In this document: piece by piece, positions 1-5,867 of the stretch
Layout: each line of letters starts with the position of its first letter
Position numbering within the stretch: position 1 is the stretch's first letter
Assembly (NCBI GenBank): GCA_029062075.1
Contig: JAIDQW010000514.1
Coordinates: 1 to 10,317 of the forward strand
DNA length: 10,317 nt
From: Paramuribaculum sp.
GTDB lineage: Bacteria; Bacteroidota; Bacteroidia; Bacteroidales; Muribaculaceae
Reading direction: 5' to 3'
The notes under the pieces: model-generated
What the model was told of the DNA's origin: nothing
The model's database searches: none
What the model saw: only the letters and a program-made list of their open reading frames with translations
Position numbers and translations under genes: made by a program

Positions 1-693
1 GTTCAAGTCACCCATTATAATTATAGGACGCAGCGGAGAGGCTTTGCGTATGCTGTCGGCAATACTCTTGCTGAGCTGTGCAGCCGCAACTCTCAGGTAC
101 TCGCTCTGCTCCTGTCCGCCGAGTCGCGAAGGCCAGTGGTTCACAATCACGCTTATGGTGTCTTTGCCGAGCACTCCGCTGACACACAGCTGATCGCGTG
201 TAAGAAAAGTGGGATTGCTCTCCACAAAAAGACGGTGTGGCTCTACAGCCGTCACCTCAAACTGAGCCGGGTCATACAGAAGAGCCACATCAATGCCACG
301 AGCGTCCGGCGAATCATGATGCACATATTTCAGTCCTCTGGCAGCAAGCGGTTTGGCGGCAACCAGATCAGCCACAACACTCTCGTTCTCCACCTCTGCG
401 ATACCTATCACCGCCGGTCCTCCGGGAGTGAGCGGGCTCACCATTCCCGCGATTGCGTTAGCAAGATTGTTAAGCTTGAGGTTATACTTCTCGCTATTCC
501 ATTTGCGGTTGCCCTGAGGGCTGAATTCCAGGTCAAACTTACCGTTTGCATTTATGGTGTCGAACAGATTCTCCAGATTGTAGAACGCCACGCCATAAAC
601 AGCCGAACTATCGGCAATATCCTGCTGCTTAGCACCGAAAGCCGGCATAAAGGCAGCCAGATAAACAGCTGCACAAAGAAAGAGTTGTTTCAT
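1..693 (-). CDS. Secreted endonuclease/exonuclease/phosphatase family protein (3' end outside window)
   Basis: Reading leftward from the ATG at 693 the frame stays open for 231 codons and runs off the left edge, so the C-terminal part is missing. Residues 1 to about 21 form a signal peptide (Lys near the start, then a hydrophobic run ending in AFGA), so export to the periplasm or envelope is likely. Family motifs appear in order: FYNLENLFD (37-45, the Asn and Glu of the first metal-site motif), IAEVEN (98-103, with the metal-ligand Glu), RGIDVALLY (132-140), NHWPSR (185-190, catalytic His) and GDLN (228-231), where the window ends. This family cleaves phosphodiester bonds with divalent metal; members include secreted nucleases and phosphatases, so the substrate cannot be named. 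A good promoter with a 5' leader of only about 12 nt supports the chosen start. The family call is secure, the exact activity is not. Confidence 0.93.
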   Translation of the reverse strand, partial: MKQLFLCAAVYLAAFMPAFGAKQQDIADSSAVYGVAFYNLENLFDTINANGKFDLEFSPQGNRKWNSEKYNLKLNNLANAIAGMVSPLTPGGPAVIGIAEVENESVVADLVAAKPLAARGLKYVHHDSPDARGIDVALLYDPAQFEVTAVEPHRLFVESNPTFLTRDQLCVSGVLGKDTISVIVNHWPSRLGGQEQSEYLRVAAAQLSKSIADSIRKASPLRPIIIMGDLN

Positions 694-710
694 GAATATA
701 AATTTTAGCG

Positions 711-741
711 TAAAATTACCGCTTATCCGCGAATCGGCAAA
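711..741 (-). promoter_or_regulatory. Promoter of the endonuclease/exonuclease/phosphatase gene
   Basis: On the minus strand, TTTG (741-738) is followed after exactly 19 bp by TAATTTTA (718-711), which matches the Bacteroidetes -7 consensus TAnnTTTG in all but the last base. Transcription would start near 705, about 12 nt before the ATG at 693. The promoter lies downstream of the terminator at 751-799, so this gene appears to be insulated from anything transcribed further right. Confidence 0.65.
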
Positions 742-750
742 CGTCCGCAC

Positions 751-799
751 ATAAAAAATAGCGGGACTATTCCGAAAGATTGTTCCGGAACAGTCCCGC
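751..799 (-). terminator. Strong leftward intrinsic terminator
   Basis: Read on the minus strand, positions 799-761 form a 14-bp stem (GCGGGACTGTTCCG paired with CGGAATAGTCCCGC, one G-U pair) with an 11-nt loop. It is followed directly by TATTTTTTA (760-752), a U tract in the RNA. No T tract follows the hairpin on the plus strand, so it acts leftward. No recognised gene lies immediately upstream on the minus strand; it would end the orphan transcript that starts near 1251. Confidence 0.8.
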
Positions 800-1251
800 A
801 GGCGGATAATCATCAATAATCATAGCCGTGCCACGATTACGGTGGCGCTAAGGCTGAAAATATTCAGTTTTTTATTTCATAGGCTGTGGGGGTTGAGGGT
901 TAATCACAGTATTTGTTTTTAAGCGCGCTTATATGGTGAATATTATATGACTTACACTTGCCGTTGGGATAATCGTACAGGCAAAAAAGATGGCTAATTA
1001 CCATATCTGACAGAGACAATATATTTAACAAAGGCACCCGTCTTACAGTTGGTAAACCGGTTTTCAAACTATCCTTGCGTTTACAGGCACTCTCATCCAG
1101 ATCTTTCTTCACAACATAAGAGTATCTCAGTTTCCGGCTTAGCGAACAATCCGGCGCGTCAGAATAGGGTCAATCAACCTCTATGCGATGATGCCGTGAA
1201 CAGGAAAGTGTGTTATTCATATAATATATATTGTGTGTTATTGATGATTTC
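755..1251 (-). ncRNA. Candidate orphan transcript of about 0.5 kb, bounded by promoter and terminator
   Basis: A consensus leftward promoter (TTTG-N19-TAACTTTG, 1288-1258) and a strong leftward terminator (799-751) enclose about 500 nt with no convincing protein gene. The gene further left has its own promoter beyond the terminator, so this unit is not just its leader. Short inverted repeats inside could fold: CCGG arms at 1151-1154 and 1133-1136; an 8-bp arm pair at 1123-1116 and 1096-1089; a 7-bp pair at 828-848. I do not recognise any known RNA family. The call rests on the bounding signals and the absence of a clear gene, so it may instead be an mRNA for a small protein. Confidence 0.35.
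900..1112 (-). CDS. Doubtful 70-codon open frame inside the orphan transcript
   Basis: This frame begins with GTG at 1112 and ends with TAA at 900-902. The same frame is open back to a stop at 1170-1172 (89 codons), but that extension has no ATG. The product would be basic and Cys-containing (starting MKKDLDESACKRKDS) and I recognise no domain, signal peptide or membrane segment. It sits between the leftward promoter at 1258-1288 and the terminator at 751-799, so it is probably transcribed. Its codons are much more A/T-rich (AAA, TTA, ATA, TTG) than those of neighbouring genes, and the GTG falls in the loop of a possible 8-bp hairpin (1116-1123 with 1089-1096). It may be a small protein, a decayed gene fragment, or a chance frame in a non-coding RNA. 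Confidence 0.22.
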   Translation of the reverse strand: MKKDLDESACKRKDSLKTGLPTVRRVPLLNILSLSDMVISHLFCLYDYPNGKCKSYNIHHISALKNKYCD

Positions 1252-1257
1252 CGTTTG

Positions 1258-1288
1258 CAAAGTTACAATAACAATTATAACCTGCAAA
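1258..1288 (-). promoter_or_regulatory. Leftward sigma-ABfr promoter
   Basis: On the minus strand, TTTG (1288-1285), a 19-bp AT-rich spacer and TAACTTTG (1265-1258) give a full match to the Bacteroidetes -33/-7 consensus. An A-rich tract (about 1290-1313) lies just upstream and could act as an UP element. The predicted start is near 1251. This is one of the best promoter matches in the window although no recognised gene follows it. Confidence 0.7.
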
Positions 1289-1440
1289 TTTTTTTGCTGT
1301 TTTTTTCAAAAAAGGAATAGATCGGGCTTAACACCGCACTTTCCCTTGCCTTTGGAAGTAATAGCCTTTCTTATTTTTCGGATGCCGGGACTTAGACATC
1401 GTCAACGCGCAAACCAGAAGTAGGTCACAGGTCAGAGTGG

Positions 1441-1502
1441 TGACTTATGACTTTATTGTTGTATTATACCTTTAAGTTGAGTAAATTTGCAGTCATAAGC
1501 CA
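1441..1502. repeat. Inverted repeat flanking the operon promoter
   Basis: TGACTTATGACT (1441-1452) and AGTCATAAGCCA (1491-1502) are reverse complements at 11 of 12 positions, with a 9-bp perfect core (CTTATGACT / AGTCATAAG). They bracket the -33/-7 promoter of the downstream operon; the second arm covers the expected transcription start. A third GTCAT lies at 1506-1510, at the start codon. An operator is the simplest reading, but chance cannot be excluded. Confidence 0.4.
1456..1489 (+). promoter_or_regulatory. Promoter of the 1509-6425 gene run
   Basis: A perfect -7 box, TAAATTTG (1482-1489), lies about 20 nt upstream of the ATG at 1509. Upstream TTG triplets at 1456-1458 and 1459-1461 lie at roughly -33 spacing. 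The start would fall near 1495, leaving a leader of about 12-15 nt. I see no other good promoter until 6485, which supports one long operon. Confidence 0.6.
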
Positions 1503-1508
1503 AAAGTC

Positions 1509-2870
1509 ATGACAGATTATTCTTATATATCGTTATCACTCAGAACAATAAATAGTGAAGATCAGGTAAACGCCCTGATTTCTTTCGGAAAAGAGATTAC
1601 CCCTCTGTTCATGGGTAATCCTCTGGAAATGTTTGTAAACGCAGAGGAGGTCTATGTTTTTGACACTTCCGGCAACCAGAATATAGTGTCGCTGTGGAAG
1701 CAGAGCGGCACCGAGACGGTTGCGGCTACCATAGGTATTGACAAAGGGTGCCGCATCAAGCCGCAGGCGGTGGTGAGGCTTTTGAGAGAGTGCGTCACTC
1801 TGCCGGGCCTCAAAGCCGAGGAGCTGTTTGAGGTATTCGGCTTTCACACAGTGCCTTCCCCCTGCTGCTATCCTGCCGAGACAACTCCCGCGCTTCACCG
1901 CGCAATGCGCACCTTCACCTCTACTGCTTCGCTGACAGATATAGTGTCGGCACGCTTTAGCGGAGGTGACCGGGAGGCGGCAATAATCATAGCTGTTGAC
2001 GCCACTGCTGTTCCGATTGAGGAAGAGGAGAGCCTGGTGAGACTGCGCACTGCTCCGGTGCCTGATTTTGAGGTGGATACCAAAGATTGCAGGGTGCAGC
2101 CTCAACCGCAGCAGGACAGCCGCCGGTCGTTTTACACCGACCCTAAGCCTCAGAGCTTTATCGAGGAGGATGAGGAGGAATTTGTCACCAATCCCGGCAA
2201 ACATAAAAGAAAGAGCAACCCCTTGGTGATTATTGCTTTCATACTCATAGCCCTTGCAGCCGGGTGGGCAGCCGTGAAATATCTGCCCGCGCTGATACCC
2301 GACTCCGATTACTCGGATATAGAAAGCACAGATGTCACCGCGATTGCTCTGAGCGGCACTCAGGAGGATAATGCGGTCATCACCATCGCAGACACCATCG
2401 CCATACCCGCCGACACAGAAGCGGCTGCCGACAGTACCGCTATCACCGCTACCGACAGCATAGCATCAGCAGCACCGGCAGCCGAACCAGAACCCGCACC
2501 AAAAGCGGCTCCTGCAAATACCGATGCGGAGAAAGCCGATCTGGAATATCTGAACTCCTCAAAAGTGTGGAACCGTCAGTCACTCAAGAGTGATAAATAC
2601 CGTGCTCTTTTTGACCTCTTCGCAGCCGGCAACATCACCGAGATAGTGAATGCCGAATATTTCGCAGTGCCGGGAATGTGCACCAACCGCGATGCCGACA
2701 AGGCTGTTACCTTCCTTTGGCAATCGTACCGCACTGACACCCAGCACAGCAATGTCCGCGCACTCAAGCGTCTTTCAGGCAAAACCGAGATAGATATGCA
2801 CAAACTCATGGATGATCTTGCCAAGATACGCTCTCCCAAACCTAATACCAACCCAAGACCAAAACGCTGA
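1509..2870 (+). CDS. Single-pass membrane protein of unknown function
   Basis: A 453-residue protein that I cannot assign to a named family. Residues 1 to about 165 look like a folded soluble domain. An acidic, charged segment (about 170-230) ends in a basic cluster (KHKRK) just before one hydrophobic segment (about 237-259, from PLVIIAFILIALAAGW), suggesting an N-in, C-out orientation. After it comes an Ala/Pro/Thr-rich, low-complexity linker (about 275-340), then a second compact domain (about 344-440, starting DLEYLNSSKVWNRQS). Cytoplasmic domain, membrane anchor, flexible Ala/Pro linker and periplasmic domain is an arrangement seen in envelope-spanning or signal-coupling proteins, but no catalytic motif is visible. 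It is first in the gene run; the next start is 7 nt beyond its stop. The ATG is supported by the promoter just upstream. Confidence 0.85.
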   Translation: MTDYSYISLSLRTINSEDQVNALISFGKEITPLFMGNPLEMFVNAEEVYVFDTSGNQNIVSLWKQSGTETVAATIGIDKGCRIKPQAVVRLLRECVTLPGLKAEELFEVFGFHTVPSPCCYPAETTPALHRAMRTFTSTASLTDIVSARFSGGDREAAIIIAVDATAVPIEEEESLVRLRTAPVPDFEVDTKDCRVQPQPQQDSRRSFYTDPKPQSFIEEDEEEFVTNPGKHKRKSNPLVIIAFILIALAAGWAAVKYLPALIPDSDYSDIESTDVTAIALSGTQEDNAVITIADTIAIPADTEAAADSTAITATDSIASAAPAAEPEPAPKAAPANTDAEKADLEYLNSSKVWNRQSLKSDKYRALFDLFAAGNITEIVNAEYFAVPGMCTNRDADKAVTFLWQSYRTDTQHSNVRALKRLSGKTEIDMHKLMDDLAKIRSPKPNTNPRPKR

Positions 2871-2877
2871 AACAGAT

Positions 2878-3264
2878 ATGAATACAACTCCTCAGGGCTA
2901 TCCCGTTAAAAGATTCGGCACCGACACCCGGCGCTATGTGCGAACCCTTACCCTGCGTAATGAAGCCGTTATAGATGAATATTGCACCCGACACGCAAAG
3001 GGCAACATCTGGAAAGAGATTATTGACGGTCTCAAGGAGGTGGGTGTGCTTGAAATGGAGATTTATATACGCGGCACCGAGCTGGTGATGATAGTTGAAA
3101 CCCCCGCCGATTTTGACTGGGACAGCGCAATGAGCCGCCTTGCCACCCTGCCCCGTCAGCAGGAGTGGGAAGACTATATGTCTCAGCTCCAGGATGCAAA
3201 GGAAGGAGCCAGCTCCTCAGAGAAATGGCTGCCGATGGAAAGAATGTTTTACTTTTACGATTAG
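2878..3264 (+). CDS. L-rhamnose mutarotase family (RhaM-like) protein
   Basis: The 128-residue product matches the RhaM/DUF718 family of small dimeric alpha-beta barrel sugar mutarotases, which interconvert alpha and beta anomers of L-rhamnose. Characteristic segments are VRTLTLRNEAVIDEYCTRH (21-39), with the Tyr and His of the family's EYxxxH motif; the conserved Trp in NIWKEII (43-49); EMEIYIRGTELVMIVET (59-75); and EKWLPMERMF (115-124). The gap between His39 and Trp45 is two residues longer than in E. coli RhaM, as I recall is common in Bacteroidetes members. I chose the ATG at 2878 because upstream starts overlap the preceding gene and add unrelated residues; even so the first 18 residues extend beyond the family core. 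No rhamnose isomerase, kinase or aldolase is nearby, so the real substrate may be another sugar. Confidence 0.88.
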   Translation: MNTTPQGYPVKRFGTDTRRYVRTLTLRNEAVIDEYCTRHAKGNIWKEIIDGLKEVGVLEMEIYIRGTELVMIVETPADFDWDSAMSRLATLPRQQEWEDYMSQLQDAKEGASSSEKWLPMERMFYFYD

Positions 3265-3273
3265 TACTGAGCC

Positions 3274-3726
3274 ATGCGCCTGGTAATACAACGTGTCACA
3301 GCCGCCGAGCTATCCATAGACGGAAAGGTGTATTCCGGCATAGGTGGCGGACTGATGGTGCTTGTGGGTGTTGAGCATGGCGACACCGCCGAAGATGCGA
3401 AGTGGCTCGCCTCAAAAACCGCCGGACTACGCATTTTCAGCGACAGCGAGGGGGTGATGAATCTTGACATACTCACAGCCGGGGGCGACATAATGGCAGT
3501 GAGCCAGTTTACCCTCACCGCCTCAACCCGCAAGGGCAACCGCCCGAGCTACATCCGTGCTGCCGGACATGATGTTGCCAGGCCGCTCTACGAGCTTTAC
3601 TGCACGCAACTTGAAAGCATTACAGGACGCAGTGTGGCAAGGGGAGTGTTCGGAGCGGACATGCAGATAACCCTTACCAACGATGGTCCCGTAACCATAA
3701 TAATTGACTCAAAACTAAAGGAATGA
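3274..3726 (+). CDS. dtd: D-aminoacyl-tRNA deacylase
   Basis: This 150-residue protein has the usual length and motifs of DTD. The enzyme hydrolyses the ester linking a D-amino acid (or glycine mischarged on tRNA-Ala) to tRNA, keeping D-residues out of proteins; it is a cytosolic homodimer. Visible hallmarks are the N-terminal MRLVIQRV strand, SQFTL (77-81), the RKGNRPSY segment (87-94), and TNDGPVT (135-141), which holds the Gly-cisPro motif that excludes L-aminoacyl-tRNA. All key residues are present and the gene looks intact. It begins 9 nt after the mutarotase stop, and its TGA overlaps the next gene's ATG (ATGA), pointing to translational coupling. Confidence 0.97.
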   Translation: MRLVIQRVTAAELSIDGKVYSGIGGGLMVLVGVEHGDTAEDAKWLASKTAGLRIFSDSEGVMNLDILTAGGDIMAVSQFTLTASTRKGNRPSYIRAAGHDVARPLYELYCTQLESITGRSVARGVFGADMQITLTNDGPVTIIIDSKLKE

Positions 3727-4082
3727 GCGGAGTAAAAGAGATAACGGTAGCCGACTTTCAGAAGATGGTGGACGAATGGATCACCACTGTGGGGGTACGT
3801 TACTTTTCACCCCTCACAAATATGGCAATCCTTGCCGAGGAAACCGGCGAGATAGCGAGGATAATGGCACGCCGTTTCGGCGACCAGTCAGCCAAGCCAG
3901 GTGACAATCTCGACCTTGCCGATGAGCTCGCCGACCTGCTCTGGGTAGCCGCCGCGATAGCAAACCAAACCGGCATAGACCTCACCGAGGCTATCATGAA
4001 CAATTTAGCCAAGAAAAATGTCAGAGACATTGACAGGCACAGGAACAACCCAAAACTGAAAGATCAAACCGACAAACAATAA
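3723..4082 (+). CDS. MazG-type nucleotide pyrophosphohydrolase
   Basis: A 119-residue single-domain member of the all-alpha NTP pyrophosphohydrolase (MazG-like) superfamily. The metal-binding signature is clear: AEETGEI (38-44) gives the ExxE half and DELADLL (67-73) gives the ExxD half, separated by a loop containing KPGD. Such enzymes convert (d)NTPs to (d)NMP and pyrophosphate with Mg2+; small stand-alone members often remove non-canonical or excess deoxynucleotides such as dCTP analogues. Specificity cannot be read from sequence. It shares ATGA with dtd and is followed after 12 nt by deoC, so a nucleotide clean-up role suits its neighbours. Confidence 0.88.
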   Translation: MSGVKEITVADFQKMVDEWITTVGVRYFSPLTNMAILAEETGEIARIMARRFGDQSAKPGDNLDLADELADLLWVAAAIANQTGIDLTEAIMNNLAKKNVRDIDRHRNNPKLKDQTDKQ

Positions 4083-4094
4083 AAAATAACATAT

Positions 4095-4979
4095 ATGGCA
4101 GACAAATATCAGGACACCGTTGCAAAAAGCAAGGTGACAACCAACGATGAAGAGGTAAAGGCAGCAGTCGAGAAGATTCTCAACGACAATCTCAAAAGTG
4201 CCAGAACACCTGAAAATCTGAAACTCATCTTCAGCTGCATCGACCTCACCACCCTCAAATCAACCGACTCGCCGTCAAGCGTTGCCAAATTCACCGAAAG
4301 AGTGAATGATTTCGAAAACGAACACGGTGACCTGCCGAGCGTTGCGGCAATATGCGTTTATCCAAACTTCGTGCAGGTTGTCCGCACCATTCTGGAAGTG
4401 AGCGAGGTAGAGATAGCCGCAGTGTCCGGCGGATTCCCCTCCTCACAGACCTTTCCGGAAGTCAAGGTGGCAGAAACAGCTCTTGCAGTGGAGGGAGGAG
4501 CCGATGAGATAGATGTTGTGATGAACCTCGGCAACTTTCTTGACGGCGACTGGGAAGAGGTGTGTGACGAACTCGGCGAACTGAAACACTCCTGCCGCGA
4601 CAGCAAGCTAAAGGTTATTCTGGAAACCGGTGCCCTCAAAACAGCTGAGAATATCCGCGCGGCATCTATCCTGGCAATGTACTCAGGTGCTGATTTCATC
4701 AAAACCTCAACCGGCAAGGAATATCCCGGTGCAAGCCTTGAAGCGGCTTATATCATGGCACAGTGCATCAAGGAGTATCATGCCCAAACCGGAAGAAAAG
4801 TTGGATTCAAGGCAGCGGGAGGCATTGTAACCACAGAAGAAGCCCTGGGCTATTACTGCATAGTAAAGAGTGTTCTCGGCGACGAATGGCTCAACAACGA
4901 ATATTTCCGCATCGGAGCAAGCCGCCTTGCCAATAACCTTCTGAGCGACATTATCGGAACTGATGAGAAATTCTTCTAA
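4095..4979 (+). CDS. deoC: Deoxyribose-phosphate aldolase
   Basis: DERA reversibly cleaves 2-deoxy-D-ribose 5-phosphate to acetaldehyde and glyceraldehyde 3-phosphate, the last step of deoxynucleoside salvage in the cytosol. The 294-residue product has all active-site elements: Asp140 in EIDVVMN (equivalent to E. coli Asp102), Schiff-base Lys203 in DFIKTSTGK (Lys167), and Lys239 in VGFKAAGG (Lys201). SKLKVILETG and YFRIGASRL are also conserved. It is about 35 residues longer than E. coli DeoC, mostly from an N-terminal helix-rich extension (1-40), as I recall from the longer Bacteroidetes form. No phosphopentomutase or nucleoside phosphorylase gene is adjacent. TTCTTCTAA, carrying the stop, is repeated just before the next start. 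Confidence 0.96.
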   Translation: MADKYQDTVAKSKVTTNDEEVKAAVEKILNDNLKSARTPENLKLIFSCIDLTTLKSTDSPSSVAKFTERVNDFENEHGDLPSVAAICVYPNFVQVVRTILEVSEVEIAAVSGGFPSSQTFPEVKVAETALAVEGGADEIDVVMNLGNFLDGDWEEVCDELGELKHSCRDSKLKVILETGALKTAENIRAASILAMYSGADFIKTSTGKEYPGASLEAAYIMAQCIKEYHAQTGRKVGFKAAGGIVTTEEALGYYCIVKSVLGDEWLNNEYFRIGASRLANNLLSDIIGTDEKFF

Positions 4980-4991
4980 GAACTTCTTCTA

Positions 4992-5486
4992 ATGGAAAAT
5001 AACAACTACCGCTACTGGGCGATACACAACGGCATGAGAATCGGTCCCGTGAGCTTCGGGGAGCTCATGGAACTGGGAATACGCCAGGAAACACCTGTGT
5101 GGCGCGCCGGTCTTGCCGACTGGTGCGAAGCCTCAGCCGTGCCCGAAATAACCCAATGCCTGGAGGTCAATATCCCTCCGGTGCCGATGTATCCCCCCGA
5201 TTACACCGGCACATGGCATCAGACACCTTACATACCGGAAGTGCCCCGGCAAGAGAAGCCTATGCCCCCCACTTACCTTGTGTGGAGCATCATCACCACT
5301 CTTCTATGCTGTATTCCCACCGGCATAGTGGCTATCATCTATTCCTCTAAGGTAAACTCCCGATTCACCTCCGGCGACTATGACGGCGCTCAGAAAGCCT
5401 CTGACGCGGCAGCTATATGGATTCTGGTTACAGTGGTACTGGGACTAATTTCCTTACCGTTCCAGATACTCATCTCCCTGCTATGA
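4992..5486 (+). CDS. GYF_2 (DUF4339) - CD225/dispanin membrane protein
   Basis: A 164-residue two-domain protein. Residues about 5-50 form a GYF_2 domain, with the pattern YWAIHNGMRIGPVSFGEL and a later W(R)AGLADWCEAS segment; these domains are thought to bind proline-rich peptides. A Pro/Tyr-rich linker (about 54-90) follows, then a CD225/dispanin-like region with two hydrophobic segments (about 94-118, containing CCIPTGIVAIIYSSKV, and about 140-164) around an amphipathic stretch ending in YDGAQKASDAA. The product is predicted to be in the inner membrane with its GYF domain in the cytoplasm. The Pro-rich linker could itself be a GYF ligand. The gene lies 12 nt after deoC and its TGA overlaps the next ATG. 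No enzymatic motif is visible and the cellular role is unknown. Confidence 0.85.
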   Translation: MENNNYRYWAIHNGMRIGPVSFGELMELGIRQETPVWRAGLADWCEASAVPEITQCLEVNIPPVPMYPPDYTGTWHQTPYIPEVPRQEKPMPPTYLVWSIITTLLCCIPTGIVAIIYSSKVNSRFTSGDYDGAQKASDAAAIWILVTVVLGLISLPFQILISLL

Positions 5487-5863
5487 CCCGTAACGCCAGG
5501 CTGACCCTATACATCGGCGGGATTGTGGCTCTTGCCTCATTCCTGCTGATATATGCGAGTTTTGACCCGGCCCACAATCCCTTTCCGCGCTGCATATTCC
5601 TTTCACTCAGCGGGCTGAAATGTCCCGGTTGCGGCTCCCAGCGCGCTCTCCATGCCCTTATGCACGGCAATCTGGCTCAGGCGTGGCATTATAACTCCAT
5701 TCTCATCCTCTCATTGCCGCTGCTGGCTCTTCTGGGCTTCGGCAGCCTGTATAAAAACAGATATCCGCGACTTTACAACCGGCTGAACGGCAGCACGGTT
5801 ATATGGACTGTTTTCGCCATAACAATTGGCTGGTGGATTTTGCGCAATATATTCGACTGGTGA
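5483..5863 (+). CDS. DUF2752 membrane protein
   Basis: A 126-residue membrane protein of the DUF2752 family. The hallmark is CPGCGSQRALHALMHGN (47-63), with two Cys, Arg54 and His57 next to a membrane segment. Hydrophobic segments lie at about 9-26, 70-90 and 105-123, giving roughly three membrane spans. The start at 5483 is chosen because ATGA overlaps the stop of the GYF_2-CD225 gene; the longer reading lies inside that gene. The function of DUF2752 is not established; the CPxCG element suggests metal binding or redox chemistry, which is inference. The coupling to a CD225-like protein suggests the two act together. The next gene starts 4 nt after the stop. Confidence 0.88.
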   Translation: MTRNARLTLYIGGIVALASFLLIYASFDPAHNPFPRCIFLSLSGLKCPGCGSQRALHALMHGNLAQAWHYNSILILSLPLLALLGFGSLYKNRYPRLYNRLNGSTVIWTVFAITIGWWILRNIFDW

Positions 5864-5867
5864 CTGT

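Noticed and set aside
136..708. Plus-strand open frame of 190 codons
   Set aside because: It lies antisense to the endonuclease/exonuclease/phosphatase gene, whose motifs are clear; the plus-strand product has none.
854..876. Plus-strand hairpin CTGAA-AATA-TTCAG followed by a T run
   Set aside because: The stem is only five mostly A/T pairs, and no plus-strand gene ends upstream of it.
1095..1130. TPP-riboswitch-like words on the minus strand (CTGAGA at 1130-1125, GATCTGGAT at 1103-1095)
   Set aside because: The spacing is 21 nt where 16 nt is found in E. coli thiM, the P5 partner CCAGCG is absent, and no thiamine gene follows. Likely chance, though a covariance search would settle it.
1049..1423. 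Plus-strand open frame of 124 codons
   Set aside because: It starts with TTG, runs through the strong leftward promoter and homopolymer-rich DNA, and its product has no recognisable domain.
1441..1502. Phase-variable invertible promoter
   Set aside because: Only 38 bp separate the arms, the arms are short, and no invertase gene is visible nearby; an operator is the more modest reading.
1536..2204. Minus-strand open frame of 222 codons
   Set aside because: It is antisense to the 1509-2870 gene, which has a promoter, a coherent domain layout and an operon context.
2812..2877. Longer start for the RhaM-like protein
   Set aside because: It would overlap the end of the preceding gene by about 60 nt and add 22 residues unlike the family; ATG 2878 follows the upstream stop by 7 nt.
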